From NCBI RefSeq assembly GCF_003752365.1, contig NZ_RJUO01000002.1, positions 186,001 to 250,000 on the forward strand: DNA of 64,000 nucleotides. The letters run 5' to 3'. The stretch's first letter is position 1; each line of letters opens with the position of its first letter. Positions 1-8,514 of this stretch are shown in pieces. The notes under the pieces were generated by a model. The model had not been told where the DNA came from. It was given only the letters and a program-made list of their open reading frames with translations, and searched no databases. Origin of the DNA: Frondihabitans sp. PhB188 (GTDB taxonomy: Bacteria > Actinomycetota > Actinomycetes > Actinomycetales > Microbacteriaceae). The position numbers and the translations under genes are program-made.

Positions 1-230
1 ACGAGCACGGCGTCCGAGGCGCCGATGGCGGCGCGGAGCTTGGCGGCACCCTCGGGCACGGCGCCGTCGACGTCGATGTCCTCGTTGTAGAACGGGATGT
101 GGCCCAGGCCCTCGTGGATCGTCAGCGTGACGCCCTCGGGTGCGACCTGCGCGGCAGCTTCGGCGAGCTGGCGGTTGGTACTGGCGGCACGGAGGCTTCC
201 CACGAGGACGAGGATCGAGGTGTCGGACAT
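1..230 (-). CDS. NADPH-dependent FMN reductase family protein (5' part)
   Basis: The first 76 codons of a gene that runs off the left edge. The protein opens with a beta strand followed by GSLRAASTNRQLA, which matches the G-S-x-R-x-x-S-x-N-x-x-L-A phosphate-binding loop of the FMN reductase / NAD(P)H:quinone reductase branch of flavodoxin-like proteins. A further segment, PFYNEDIDVDG, fits the family region before the second flavin loop. Members are cytosolic and transfer electrons from NADPH to FMN or quinones. The start is the ATG at 230, supported by AGGAG five bases upstream. The catalytic half is outside the window, so the substrate cannot be judged. No convincing site was identified in the spacer at 231-420. 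Confidence 0.8.
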   Translation of the reverse strand, partial: MSDTSILVLVGSLRAASTNRQLAEAAAQVAPEGVTLTIHEGLGHIPFYNEDIDVDGAVPEGAAKLRAAIGASDAVL

Positions 231-420
231 GTTTTCTCCTTCAAGAAACGAATTGGATACGAACGCATAAGTCCGCACCCGCCAACGCTATTCCCGTTGC
301 CCGTGACGTAGGGTCATAATCGGCAACACGTGATGTGAATTTCGGCATTCCGAAAAGGTTTCGCCCCGAAAATCACTGTGACACGGTGGTCTCTGCGACG
401 GGCAACCGGCCCGGTCGCGA

Positions 421-1707
421 GTGACCGAGAGAGCCGCCGTGCCCGCACCCCTGATCAGGCGAATCGTCCTGTGTCTCCTCATCGCCTCCCCCGCCATCGT
501 CTTCCGGGTGACCGGGTTCGCGCCCCACCCCGTCGTCGACCTCCTCGTCTTCGGCGGCGCCGTCGTCGCCGCGTCGTTCATGCTCGCCTGGGCCGCCGAG
601 GCCGCCCAGAAAGACATCTCGGGCGCGCTCGCCATCGCGATCCTCGCGCTGATCGCCGTCCTGCCCGAATACGCCGTCGACCTGTACTACGCATTCCGCT
701 CAGGATCCGACCCCGCCTACGAGCAGTTCGCCGCCGCGAACATGACCGGCTCGAACCGCCTGCTGCTCGGCTTCGGCTGGCCGCTCGTCGTCTTCGTCGC
801 CCTCTTCGCCGCCCGCCGTGCCGCAGCCTCCCGCCGCGCCTCAGGCACTGTCGTGCCGAAGTACCTCGACCTGCCCGGCTCGTCGCGCCTCGACGTGGGC
901 GTCCTCGCCATCGTCGCGGTCCTCGCCTTCGTCATCCCTGCGAGCGGCGAGATCGCCCTCTGGTTCGGCGTCATCCTGATCCTGATCTTCGGCGCATACC
1001 TCTGGAAGGCCGGCCGGGCCGCCGACGACGGCGAGGAGGACTTCGTCGGCACAGCCGCGCACATCGCGAACCTGCCCGCCCCGCGGCGCAAGGTCGTGTT
1101 CGTCGGCATGTTCGTCGTCTCGGCGGCCATCATCCTGTCCAGCGCAGAGCCCTTCGCCGATGCGCTCGTGCAATCAGGGTCGAGCCTCGGCATCGACAGC
1201 TACTTCCTCGTTCAGTGGCTCGCGCCGCTCGCGACCGAGGCTCCGGAGTTCATCGTGGCCGTCCTGTTCGCGCTGCGAGGCCAGGGCGCAGCCGCCATCG
1301 GAACGCTCATCGCCTCGAAGATCAACCAGTGGACCCTGCTCGTCGGATCCCTCCCCATCGCCCACGCGCTCGGCGGCGGCGGTACGGCGCTCCCCCTCGA
1401 CGGACGCCAGATCGAGGAGTTCGTCCTGACCGCGTCGCAGACTGTGATGGGCGTCGCGATCATCGTCGCGCTGCGCTTCCACCGCTGGGCCGCGATCGCG
1501 CTGGTCGCCCTATTCGCCGTGCAGTTCTTCGTGACCGACGAGACCGGCCGATACGTCCTGAGCGCCGTGCACATCGTCGTCGCGATCGTCGCCCTCTGGA
1601 TCCACCGACGCGACATCCTTCCGACGATCACGGCGCCGTTCCGCACGTCGGCCGCCCTTGCGGAGGGCCCCGCCGAGCGCGAACTGGAAGGCGCGGGCAG
1701 CCGCTAG
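421..1707 (+). CDS. CaCA-superfamily sodium/calcium exchanger-like membrane protein
   Basis: A 428-residue polytopic membrane protein with about ten hydrophobic segments. Two inverted repeats with the acidic exchanger signature are visible: LPE near residues 81-83 followed by NMTGSN near 107-112, and APEF near 274-277 followed by SKINQW near 298-303. These alpha repeats form the ion site of cation/Ca2+ exchangers such as YrbG and NCX. A charged loop (DDGEEDF, near residue 205) separates the halves. The ion carried cannot be read from sequence. The start is uncertain: GTG 421 has no Shine-Dalgarno sequence, while GTG 439 in the same frame follows GAGAGAG and would remove six residues. The gene converges on the DtxR-family repressor across a large hairpin. 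Confidence 0.8.
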   Translation: MTERAAVPAPLIRRIVLCLLIASPAIVFRVTGFAPHPVVDLLVFGGAVVAASFMLAWAAEAAQKDISGALAIAILALIAVLPEYAVDLYYAFRSGSDPAYEQFAAANMTGSNRLLLGFGWPLVVFVALFAARRAAASRRASGTVVPKYLDLPGSSRLDVGVLAIVAVLAFVIPASGEIALWFGVILILIFGAYLWKAGRAADDGEEDFVGTAAHIANLPAPRRKVVFVGMFVVSAAIILSSAEPFADALVQSGSSLGIDSYFLVQWLAPLATEAPEFIVAVLFALRGQGAAAIGTLIASKINQWTLLVGSLPIAHALGGGGTALPLDGRQIEEFVLTASQTVMGVAIIVALRFHRWAAIALVALFAVQFFVTDETGRYVLSAVHIVVAIVALWIHRRDILPTITAPFRTSAALAEGPAERELEGAGSR

Positions 1708-1743
1708 CGCGGCCCCTCAGAGCGCCGCCCCTCGCGTTCCGGC

Positions 1744-1797
1744 CCACGATCAGGACTCCGCGCCACGAGATCCGTTGGTGCGGAGTCCCGATCGTGG
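1744..1797. terminator. Inverted repeat between convergent genes, likely bidirectional terminator
   Basis: Arms of 18 bases at 1744-1761 and 1780-1797 (CCACGATCAGGACTCCGC and its complement) pair with one mismatch around an 18-base loop. It lies between the stops of two convergent genes. There is no T tract. Confidence 0.55.
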
Positions 1798-1929
1798 TTT
1801 CGCGGGGGTGCCCGGTGCGCCGTCAGGCGAATCGCACCGGTGCGGCCCGGGCGAGGGGGCCGCGCGGCGCCGACGCGCCAGAATGCCTGAGTTGCTCGAG
1901 GGCACGCGCGCAGGATCTCCGGCCAGCCC

Positions 1930-2598
1930 TCAGACAGCCACCCAGATGGCGCCGGCGGCGACGTTCGCGAGCTCGACCGCGTTGCCGTCGCCGACCGCGA
2001 CGGCGAGGCTCCCGGCGAAATCGTGCCGCTCGACGACGCGGACGCGCGTGCCCACCGCGACCGCCAGAGTGTCGAGGTAGCGGAGGAGGGCGGGGTCGTG
2101 GTCGCTGACCCGGACGACCGTGCCCTCGGAGCCGTCAGGGAGTTCCTGCAGTCGAATGCCCTCGGGATGCGTCACGGTGCCGTCTGCCGCGGGAATGGGG
2201 TCGCCGTGCGGGTCGTGGTCGGGAAAGCCGAGCTCCGCGTCGATCTTCGCCAGCAGCCGGTCGGAGATCGCGTGCTCGAGAACCTCGGCCTCGTCGTGGA
2301 CTTCGTCCCAGCCGTAGCCGAAGTGCTCCACCAGGTACGTCTCGATCAGGCGGTGACGTCGCACGACCTGGACGGCGAGCTGTCGACCCGACCGGGTGAG
2401 GGTCGCCCGGCCGTACGGCTCGTAGTCGAGGAAGCCCTCGCGCGCGAGCTTCTTGAGGTTGCCCGAGACACTGGATGGGGCGACGCCGAGCACGGCGGCG
2501 AGGTCGTTCGTGGTGAGGCCCTCGTTCGACCACTCGTGCGACTTGAAGATGACCTTGACGTAGTCCTCGGTCATCGTTCCCAGGCGTTCTTCCGGCAT
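1930..2598 (-). CDS. DtxR/MntR-family metal-dependent transcriptional repressor
   Basis: 222 residues in the three-part DtxR plan. A winged helix-turn-helix (residues about 5-60, LTTNDLAAVLGVAPSSVSGNLKKL) is followed by a dimerisation and metal-binding region (HRLIETYLVEHFGYGWDEVHDEAEVLEHA), and then a C-terminal SH3/FeoA-like domain from about residue 145. The H-x-x-E and E-x-x-x-x-E-x-x-E-H pattern matches the family's metal ligands. In actinobacteria such proteins repress iron or manganese uptake genes when loaded with Fe2+ or Mn2+. The start is set at ATG 2598 because TAGGCT lies exactly six bases upstream with no Shine-Dalgarno sequence, the leaderless layout seen repeatedly here; a TTG at 2604 would fall inside that spacer. 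Whether it senses Fe or Mn is not decidable. Confidence 0.88.
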   Translation of the reverse strand: MPEERLGTMTEDYVKVIFKSHEWSNEGLTTNDLAAVLGVAPSSVSGNLKKLAREGFLDYEPYGRATLTRSGRQLAVQVVRRHRLIETYLVEHFGYGWDEVHDEAEVLEHAISDRLLAKIDAELGFPDHDPHGDPIPAADGTVTHPEGIRLQELPDGSEGTVVRVSDHDPALLRYLDTLAVAVGTRVRVVERHDFAGSLAVAVGDGNAVELANVAAGAIWVAV

Positions 2599-2604
2599 CC
2601 TCAA

Positions 2605-2610
2605 AGCCTA
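2605..2610 (-). promoter_or_regulatory. -10 hexamer of leaderless DtxR-family gene
   Basis: On the minus strand TAGGCT ends six bases before the ATG at 2598. No ribosome binding site lies between, so transcription probably starts at the A of the start codon. Confidence 0.5.
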
Positions 2611-2665
2611 GGGCGCGGTCGGCCCCGCCGGGTCGGTCTGTCGGTCACGCCGGCGGGCAGAAACA

Positions 2666-2737
2666 GCTCGGCCCCGCCGAGTCGGCTCACCCCCGCCGTC
2701 GCGACGGAGGGAGTGTGCCGATTCGGCGGGGCCGAGC
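2666..2737 (-). terminator. Inverted repeat downstream of MFS exporter gene
   Basis: Arms of 21 bases at 2666-2686 and 2717-2737 pair with a single mismatch around a 30-base loop; the core is CTCGGCCCCGCCGA. It lies just after the stop of the minus-strand MFS gene and upstream of the DtxR gene, so it probably insulates the two. Confidence 0.55.
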
Positions 2738-2752
2738 GAGATCGCCGGCGGC

Positions 2753-4327
2753 TCAGTGCGCCATCGGCACCGGCGCGCCCTCGACCACCGGCGGCTTGCG
2801 CACGAAGAACGCCGCCGCGATGGACAGCAGCGAGACGATGGCGCCGGCGAAGAACGCCATCTGCACGCCCGCCGCGGTCGCGTCGACCTCGTTCGCCCCG
2901 TCGGAGAGTCCCGACGCGATGCCGGTGGAGAGCAGGGTGACGAACAGCGCCGTGCCGACGCCCGCCATCACCTGCTGGACGGTGTTCAGGATCGCGCTGC
3001 CGTGCGAGTACAGCTCGGGCTTCAACGAGCCGAGCGACGACGTGAACAGCGGGGTGAAGGTCATCGCGAGGCCGATGCTCAGGATCACATGGACGACCGG
3101 GATCATGTAGACCGGGGTGTCGGCATGGAGGGCCAGCGCCATGGTCCACAGCGCTCCGCTCACGAGGACGGAGCCCGTGATGAGCAGCGCCGTCGGGCCG
3201 AACCTGTCGAACAGGCGGCCGACGACCGGCGACAGCACGCCCATGACGATGCCGCCGGGAAGCAGCAGCAGGCCGGTCTCGAGCGTCGGGAGGTGCAGCA
3301 CGGTCTGCATGTAGATCGGCAGGATGATCAGGGTGCCGAAGAGCGCGATGCTCGAGACGGCGATCATGGCGATCGAGATCGAGAAGTTCTTCGTCAGGAA
3401 GGTGCGCAGGTCGAGCAGCGGGGAGCCGCCGCGCGCGAGGCGCGTCTGACGCAGGATGAAGAGGGCGAGAGCGACGACGCCCACGGCGACCGGCACGAGC
3501 GGCGGCACCGGCTGGGCTGAGCCGGCCGCGGCCTCGCCGACACCCGACAGGCCGTACAGCAGACCGGCGAAGGCGAACGCCGACAGGATCACCGAGAGCA
3601 CGTCGAGCGGCACCTTGCGGGGCTCGGTGACGTTCTTCATCTTGACGGCGCCGAGGATCAGCGCGGCGATGGCGATCGGCAGGACGATGATGAACATGAA
3701 GCGCCAGCTCAGCGCGCTCAGGATGATGCCCGAGATCGTCGGGCCGATCGCGGGCGCGACCGAGATGACGATCGAGATGTTGCCCATCGTTCGGCCGCGA
3801 GCGGCCGGCGGCACCAGCGTCATGGCGGTCGTCATGAGCAGCGGGAGCATGATCGCGGTTCCGCAGGCCTGGACCACGCGGGCGATCAGCAGGATCGAGA
3901 ACCCCGGAGCGATCGCGGCGATCAGCGTGCCGACGCTGAAGAGCGTCATCGCCATCAGGAACACCTGACGGGTGTGCAGCCGCTGCAGCAGGAAGCCCGT
4001 GATCGGGATGACCACGGCCATCGTCAGCAGGAAGCCGGTGGTCAGCCACTGGGCGGTGGCGGCGGAGACCTTCAGGTCGATGATGAGCGTCGGCAGGGCG
4101 ACGCTCATGATCGTCTCGTTCAGGATGACCACGAAGGCCGAGACGATGAGGAGCCCGATGACCACGCGGTTGCGGGCCGCGTCGTCTTTCGAGAGGGCTG
4201 CCGGATCGTGGGCAGGAGTCGAAGCGGTGGCGGCGCCGGCGAGCGGCGTGGAGCGAGTGTCGGTCGTCAAGAGTGAATCCAGTGATCGTGATGGGCGCCG
4301 AGGGTGACTGCGGGGCGCTGGCCGCAT
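2753..4327 (-). CDS. MFS multidrug efflux transporter, DHA2 (14-TM, EmrB/QacA) family
   Basis: 524 residues with 14 predicted membrane spans. The first span carries the DHA2 motif NETIMSVALPTLIIDL, followed by WLTTGFLLTMAVVIPITGFL (TM2, motif D1 region) and motif C-like PAIGPTISGIIL in TM5. These proton-coupled antiporters export lipophilic drugs or metabolites across the cytoplasmic membrane. The first 20-50 residues are Arg/Ser/Thr-rich and not part of the fold. A TTG start at 4270 is possible, but the ATG at 4327 lies about 20 bases after a -10-like AATACT and an adjacent CGAAC-N6-GTTCG dyad (4335-4350), which favours the longer form. No dedicated regulator adjoins it. Confidence 0.85.
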   Translation of the reverse strand: MRPAPRSHPRRPSRSLDSLLTTDTRSTPLAGAATASTPAHDPAALSKDDAARNRVVIGLLIVSAFVVILNETIMSVALPTLIIDLKVSAATAQWLTTGFLLTMAVVIPITGFLLQRLHTRQVFLMAMTLFSVGTLIAAIAPGFSILLIARVVQACGTAIMLPLLMTTAMTLVPPAARGRTMGNISIVISVAPAIGPTISGIILSALSWRFMFIIVLPIAIAALILGAVKMKNVTEPRKVPLDVLSVILSAFAFAGLLYGLSGVGEAAAGSAQPVPPLVPVAVGVVALALFILRQTRLARGGSPLLDLRTFLTKNFSISIAMIAVSSIALFGTLIILPIYMQTVLHLPTLETGLLLLPGGIVMGVLSPVVGRLFDRFGPTALLITGSVLVSGALWTMALALHADTPVYMIPVVHVILSIGLAMTFTPLFTSSLGSLKPELYSHGSAILNTVQQVMAGVGTALFVTLLSTGIASGLSDGANEVDATAAGVQMAFFAGAIVSLLSIAAAFFVRKPPVVEGAPVPMAH

Positions 4328-4334
4328 GAAGGGT

Positions 4335-4350
4335 CGAACGTGGTGGTTCG
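4335..4350. promoter_or_regulatory. Small dyad at the MFS gene promoter, possible operator
   Basis: CGAAC and GTTCG are separated by six bases just upstream of the MFS start codon, next to a minus-strand AATACT that could be the -10 box. This placement suits a repressor operator. The pairing is short, so chance is possible. Confidence 0.3.
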
Positions 4351-4393
4351 GTCAGTATTCCCTCACCCGCCGACATTCACCAGCGGTTCAGGA

Positions 4394-4429
4394 GAACCCG
4401 GTGCCCGCCTCACGGCGCGCACCGGGTTC
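4394..4429 (-). terminator. Terminator hairpin of the GH3 glycosidase gene
   Basis: GAACCCGGTGC at 4394-4404 pairs perfectly with GCACCGGGTTC at 4419-4429 around a 14-base loop, 13 bases past the stop of the minus-strand glycosidase gene. Confidence 0.6.
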
Positions 4430-4442
4430 AGGCCTGAGGACG

Positions 4443-6911
4443 TCAGACGAGAGAGCCATCCGAGGCGAGCTCGACATCCGCCTCGAGCGGGGTCTGAGTG
4501 ACCGAGGTGCCGACGTGAAGCTGGAACGCACCGGCCTCGTGCTGCCAGCCGGCATCCCAGTGGGCGAAGGCGCGCGCAGGAACGTCGATGACCACCGTCC
4601 GGGTCTCCCCCGCCGCGACCACGACCGGCGCGAACCCGGCCAGCCATCGTGCGGGGCGCTCGACGGCGGACTCGCTGCGAGAGAGGTAGGCCTGCACGAC
4701 CTGCTTGCCCTCGCGCGCACCCGTGTTCGCGACGTCGACCGAGACCGTGAATCCGCCGTCGGCCGCCGCGGTCGCCGTGAGCCCGTCGAGGTTCCACGTC
4801 GTGTAGCCGAGCCCGTGCCCGAACTCGAACGCCGGGATGCGTCCGGCCCGCAGCCACGCCCTGTAGCCGATGTGGATTCCCTCGTCGTAGGCGACGAGGC
4901 CGTCCTTGGGCGTGACGTCGAGCACGGGCACGTCACTCAGGGTCTCCGGCCACGTGGTGGGGAGGCGCCCGCCGGGCTCCGCAGCGCCGAACAGCAGGTC
5001 GGCGAGGGCGTTGCCGTACTCCTGGCCGCCGAAGTAGGTCAGCAGGAGGGCCTTGACGTCGTCGTGCCAGGGCATGACGACTGGCGAGCCGGAGTTGACG
5101 ACGACGACCGTGTTCGGGTTCGCGGCGAGGACGGCGCGCACGAGGTCGTCCTGACGACCGGGCAGGTCGAGGTCCTTGCGGTCGAAGCCCTCCGACTCGA
5201 CGCGCGAGTTCGTGCCCACGACGACGATCGCGACGTCGGCGTCCGCCGCCGCGGCGACCGCCTCCGCGATGAGCGCCTCGGGGTCGGAGTTGTCGGCCTC
5301 GAGGCCCGCAGTGATGCCGAAGACACCGGCCATCGAGGCGTCTCGGGTCTTCATGTCGAACTCGACCGTCAGATCGACGGGCTCTCCTGCCGCGACGGTG
5401 AGCGGCGTGACGATCGACGGCGGGGCCAGGAGGCTCGCGCCGAGGTCCATGCCGCCGGTCTCCTCCGAGGTCTCCTCGTGCACGAGCTCGCCGCCGACGA
5501 GGATGCGGCCGTGGCCGACCGCCGCGAAGCCGAACAGCACGTCGCCCGAGCGGGTCGGGGTCCACGTCATCGACAGCTCCATGCGGTGCGAGGTGTCGAT
5601 CGGGGCGTCGCCGCCGAAGTAGACGAGCGCGGTGGCACGGCGGTCCTCGCGGAACATCTCCGTGCCGTCCTCGTCGAGGAAGCGCACCAGCATGCCGGGC
5701 TCGGACGTCGACGGGTTGACGATCTCCTCGAGCGGGAGCTCGGCGATGCCCTCCTGCACGACGGCGCCGATCGAGTAGGTGACCTCGGCGTCGGGGAGCG
5801 CGGCGGTCAGGCCCTCGAGCGGCGTGACGATCCTCTCGGGGAGGACCGTCGCACTGCCGCCGCCCTGGGTGCGGGCCTGCAGGCCGTTGTGCCCGACGAC
5901 CGCGACCTTCCTCAGATCGGCGGCGGCCAGCGGGAGGGTCCCGTCGTTGGACAGCAGCACGCTGCCCGCGGCCTCGGCCGTACGGGCGAACGCGATGCCG
6001 TCCTCGGCCGAGACGGGCGCGGCCTGCACGGGGGCGAAGCCCTCGAGCGCGCCGACGCGGGCGGCCAGGCGCAGGATCCGGATCACCTTGCGATCGATCG
6101 CCTCCTCCGACACCTCGCCGGCCTCGACGGCGGCGACCAGCGCCGCGCCCCACGGGCCGTCGGGCCCGGGCATGACGAGGTCCTGCGACGCCTTCGCGCT
6201 CTCGACCGTGCGGACGGCGGTCCAGTCGCTGATCACGACGCCGTCGAAGCCCCACTCCGAGTTGAGCGGCGTCTCGAGCAGTTCGCTCTCGGTTGCCGTG
6301 GTGCCGTTGATCGAGTTGTACGACGACATGACGAGCCAGGCGTGCGCCTCGGTGATGCTCTTCTCGAAGGCGAGCAGGTAGAGCTCGCGCAGGGCACGCT
6401 CCGAGACCTCGGTCGAGGCCGTGAAGCGCTCCGACTCGTAGTCGTTGGCGATGTAGTGCTTGGGCGTCGCGCCGACGCCGTTCGCCTGGACGCCCTCGAC
6501 GTAGGCGGCGGCGAGCTCGGCCGTCAGGACCGGGTCTTCCGAGAACGCCTCGAAGTGGCGACCGCCCAGGGGCGAGCGATGCAGGTTGATGGTCGGTCCG
6601 AGCACGACGTCGACGCCCTTGCGGCGAGCCTCGACGGCCGAGGCGGCACCGTAGCGGGCGGCGATGTCGCGGTCCCACGACGACGAAAGCGCAGTCGCCG
6701 ACGGCAGGTTCAGCGACGGCGACCGTTCGTCCCAGACCTCGCCGCGGACGCCCGAGGGGCCGTCCGACACGAGGATGCGGCGCAGGCCGATCTTCTCGAT
6801 GGGCCAGGTGTTCCAGAAGTCGCGACCGGTCAGCAGCTGGACCTTCTCCGGGAGGGTCAGCTTCGCTGCCAGTTCTTCGAGACGCGCGGTCTCTTCGGCG
6901 CTGTCGTACAT
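4443..6911 (-). CDS. Glycoside hydrolase family 3 beta-glucosidase-type enzyme with PA14 domain
   Basis: 822 residues with no signal peptide, so probably cytosolic. The domain order is: GH3 (alpha/beta)8 barrel (residues 12-290) with LVSDGPSGVRG, the K151-H152 pair and the nucleophile Asp229 in GVVISDW; GH3 C-terminal alpha/beta sandwich in two parts (about 300-375 and 530-680); a PA14 insert (about 385-525); and a fibronectin-III-like domain (about 720-800). PA14-containing GH3 enzymes act on beta-glucosides and related plant or microbial glycosides. AGGAAG stands 11 bases before the ATG. The gene is divergent from a TetR regulator, and the shared dyad overlaps its -35 region (-10 TATGGT at 6948-6953), so substrate-induced derepression is the likely control. 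The exact sugar is not deducible. Confidence 0.92.
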   Translation of the reverse strand: MYDSAEETARLEELAAKLTLPEKVQLLTGRDFWNTWPIEKIGLRRILVSDGPSGVRGEVWDERSPSLNLPSATALSSSWDRDIAARYGAASAVEARRKGVDVVLGPTINLHRSPLGGRHFEAFSEDPVLTAELAAAYVEGVQANGVGATPKHYIANDYESERFTASTEVSERALRELYLLAFEKSITEAHAWLVMSSYNSINGTTATESELLETPLNSEWGFDGVVISDWTAVRTVESAKASQDLVMPGPDGPWGAALVAAVEAGEVSEEAIDRKVIRILRLAARVGALEGFAPVQAAPVSAEDGIAFARTAEAAGSVLLSNDGTLPLAAADLRKVAVVGHNGLQARTQGGGSATVLPERIVTPLEGLTAALPDAEVTYSIGAVVQEGIAELPLEEIVNPSTSEPGMLVRFLDEDGTEMFREDRRATALVYFGGDAPIDTSHRMELSMTWTPTRSGDVLFGFAAVGHGRILVGGELVHEETSEETGGMDLGASLLAPPSIVTPLTVAAGEPVDLTVEFDMKTRDASMAGVFGITAGLEADNSDPEALIAEAVAAAADADVAIVVVGTNSRVESEGFDRKDLDLPGRQDDLVRAVLAANPNTVVVVNSGSPVVMPWHDDVKALLLTYFGGQEYGNALADLLFGAAEPGGRLPTTWPETLSDVPVLDVTPKDGLVAYDEGIHIGYRAWLRAGRIPAFEFGHGLGYTTWNLDGLTATAAADGGFTVSVDVANTGAREGKQVVQAYLSRSESAVERPARWLAGFAPVVVAAGETRTVVIDVPARAFAHWDAGWQHEAGAFQLHVGTSVTQTPLEADVELASDGSLV

Positions 6912-6961
6912 GTGTGACTCACTTCCTGAATGACGGACCTCCCGTCGACCATACCCCTAAA

Positions 6962-6978
6962 ACCTACCGACGGTAGGT
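6962..6978. promoter_or_regulatory. Perfect dyad operator between GH3 gene and tetR-type gene
   Basis: ACCTACCG and CGGTAGGT flank a single A, a perfect 8+1+8 palindrome. It overlaps the expected -35 regions of both divergent promoters (minus-strand -10 TATGGT at 6948-6953, plus-strand -10 TAGGGT at 6993-6998). It is the obvious site for the adjacent TetR protein, which would then repress both genes. Confidence 0.75.
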
Positions 6979-7004
6979 AAGTACTGTGCGGCTAGGGTGA
7001 TCCC

Positions 7005-7598
7005 GTGACCAACGACGCTCCACCCCGCCGCTACGCCAAAGGCGATGCGCGCCGGCGCGAGATCCTCGCCGCCGCCCTTCGCGTGATCAGCGAGCGCGGC
7101 TACCGCAACTCCTCGCTCCAGGAGATCGCCGACGCGGTCGGTCTGACCAAAGCCGGCGTCCTCCACTACTTCGACTCGCGCGAAGGCCTCCTCGCCGAGG
7201 TGCTCCGCGAGCGCGACGCGGCCGATTCGGCCGACTTCACCCCGACCGACGGCGACGTGGTCGAGCTCCTGAGCGGCGCGGTCCGGCACAACCACGAGGT
7301 GCCCGGACTCGTCGAGCTCTACTCGCGGCTCGTCGTCGAGAGCGAGTCGCTCGAGCACCCCGGCCACGCCTACATCGGCGAGCGCTACAAAGATCTCGAG
7401 ACCCGCGTCGGCGAGGCCATCCGCCAGCGGCAGGCCGCAGGAACGGCGCGCACCGACATCGACCCCGCCGTCGCCGCGCGGCTCCTGATCGCCGTCAGCG
7501 ACGGCCTCCAGCTGCAGTGGATGCACGACCGGACCATGGACATGACCGAGGCGTTCGACGCGGCGGTCGCGCTGCTCGCACCTCCGGCGGCGTCCTGA
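7005..7598 (+). CDS. TetR-family transcriptional regulator, probable repressor of the GH3 gene
   Basis: 197 residues. The N-terminal TetR helix-turn-helix is clear (residues about 13-60): RREILAAALRVISERGY, then SLQEIADAVGLTKAGVLHYF and the usual DSREGLL. The C-terminal ligand and dimer domain (about 80-195) is not recognisable beyond a TetR_C-like helical pattern with LIAVSDGLQLQW. GTG 7005 is taken as the start because TAGGGT ends six bases upstream and there is no Shine-Dalgarno sequence, so the mRNA is probably leaderless. The dyad at 6962-6978 places it as autoregulator and controller of the divergent glycosidase. A sugar or aglycone inducer is inferred, not shown. Confidence 0.88.
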   Translation: MTNDAPPRRYAKGDARRREILAAALRVISERGYRNSSLQEIADAVGLTKAGVLHYFDSREGLLAEVLRERDAADSADFTPTDGDVVELLSGAVRHNHEVPGLVELYSRLVVESESLEHPGHAYIGERYKDLETRVGEAIRQRQAAGTARTDIDPAVAARLLIAVSDGLQLQWMHDRTMDMTEAFDAAVALLAPPAAS

Positions 7599-7607
7599 GA
7601 CGGCGGC

Positions 7608-7637
7608 GGGGCGCAGGAACCCGAGTTCCTGCGCCCC
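7608..7637. terminator. Bidirectional terminator built from two copies of the 15-bp dispersed word
   Basis: GGGGCGCAGGAAC (7608-7620) and GTTCCTGCGCCCC (7625-7637) form a perfect 13-bp stem with a four-base loop between convergent genes. The right arm holds an exact copy of the dispersed word (7622-7636); the left arm is a 14/15 copy. Confidence 0.75.
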
Positions 7638-7671
7638 GCTCTGGTCACATCAGAGGGACCGGCGACCTGGA

Positions 7672-8514
7672 TCAGGCCGGCACGTAGTTGAACTCGTCGG
7701 GGTTCGGGCCGGTGCGCTCGTCCTTGTTGCGCATCGAGATGTCGGTCATGTCGATGTCGGAGAGCTCGAAGTCGAAGATGTCGAAGTTCTCTTTCACGCG
7801 CGACTCGGTCACCGACTTCGGGAAGATGATGTCGCCACGCTGGATGTGCCAGCGGAGCGTGACCTGAGCGGGCGACTTGCCGACGTTCTCGGCGATGCGG
7901 ACGATCGTCGGGTCGTCGAGCACGAGGCCCTGTGCGATGGGCGACCAGGCCTCGGTCGCGATGCCGTGCTCAGCGCCGAAGGCACGGAGGGGCTCCTGCG
8001 TCAGGTACGGGTGCACCTCGATCTGGTTCACGGCCGGGGTGACCGTGGTCTCGTTGGCGAGGCGACGGAGGTGGTGCTCCTGGAAGTTCGAGACGCCGAT
8101 GGAGCGCGAGCGGCCCGAGGCGTAGATCTCTTCGAGGGCCTTCCAGGTCTCGACGAAGTCGCCGACGCCGGGGAGGGGCCAGTGGATCAGGAACAGGTCG
8201 ATGTGGTCGAGGCCGAGAGCCTCGAGCGTGCCGTCGAACGCAGTGAGGGCGTCGTCGTGGTCGTGGAAGCCGTTGTTGAGCTTCGACGTCACGAAGATCT
8301 CGTCGCGGTCGATGCCGGACTCGGCGATCGCCTCGCCGACCTCTTTCTCGTTGCCGTACATCTCGGCGGTGTCGATGTGGCGGTAGCCGACCTCGAGCGC
8401 CTTCAGAGTGGCGGCCTTCGTGTCGGCGGGCTCGATCTGGAAGACGCCGAAGCCGAGCTGCGGGATCGTGCGGCCGTCGTTCAAGGTAATCGTGGGGACT
8501 GCTGAATCGGTCAT
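7672..8514 (-). CDS. Aldo/keto reductase (AKR5-like, 2,5-diketo-gluconate reductase type)
   Basis: 280 residues forming a single NADPH-dependent (beta/alpha)8 barrel. The catalytic tetrad is complete: Asp48 and Tyr53 in HIDTAEMYGNE, Lys78 in TSKL, His111 in LIHWP. Family signatures GVSNF, QIEVHPY and the C-terminal cofactor motif IFPKSVTESRVKEN are present. Such enzymes reduce aldehydes, keto sugars or methylglyoxal in the cytosol. ATG 8514 begins the conserved MTDSAVPTITLNDG segment; the frame stays open another 32 codons upstream, but that part is unlike the family. It converges on the TetR gene and shares its terminator. The physiological substrate is unknown. Confidence 0.9.
   Translation of the reverse strand: MTDSAVPTITLNDGRTIPQLGFGVFQIEPADTKAATLKALEVGYRHIDTAEMYGNEKEVGEAIAESGIDRDEIFVTSKLNNGFHDHDDALTAFDGTLEALGLDHIDLFLIHWPLPGVGDFVETWKALEEIYASGRSRSIGVSNFQEHHLRRLANETTVTPAVNQIEVHPYLTQEPLRAFGAEHGIATEAWSPIAQGLVLDDPTIVRIAENVGKSPAQVTLRWHIQRGDIIFPKSVTESRVKENFDIFDFELSDIDMTDISMRNKDERTGPNPDEFNYVPA

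Noticed and set aside
4326-6917. An 863-codon open frame on the plus strand opposite the GH3 gene
   Set aside because: It is very rich in Arg, Gly, Asp and Val, has no family similarity, and mirrors the codons of the GH3 enzyme, whose motifs and active site are unmistakable.
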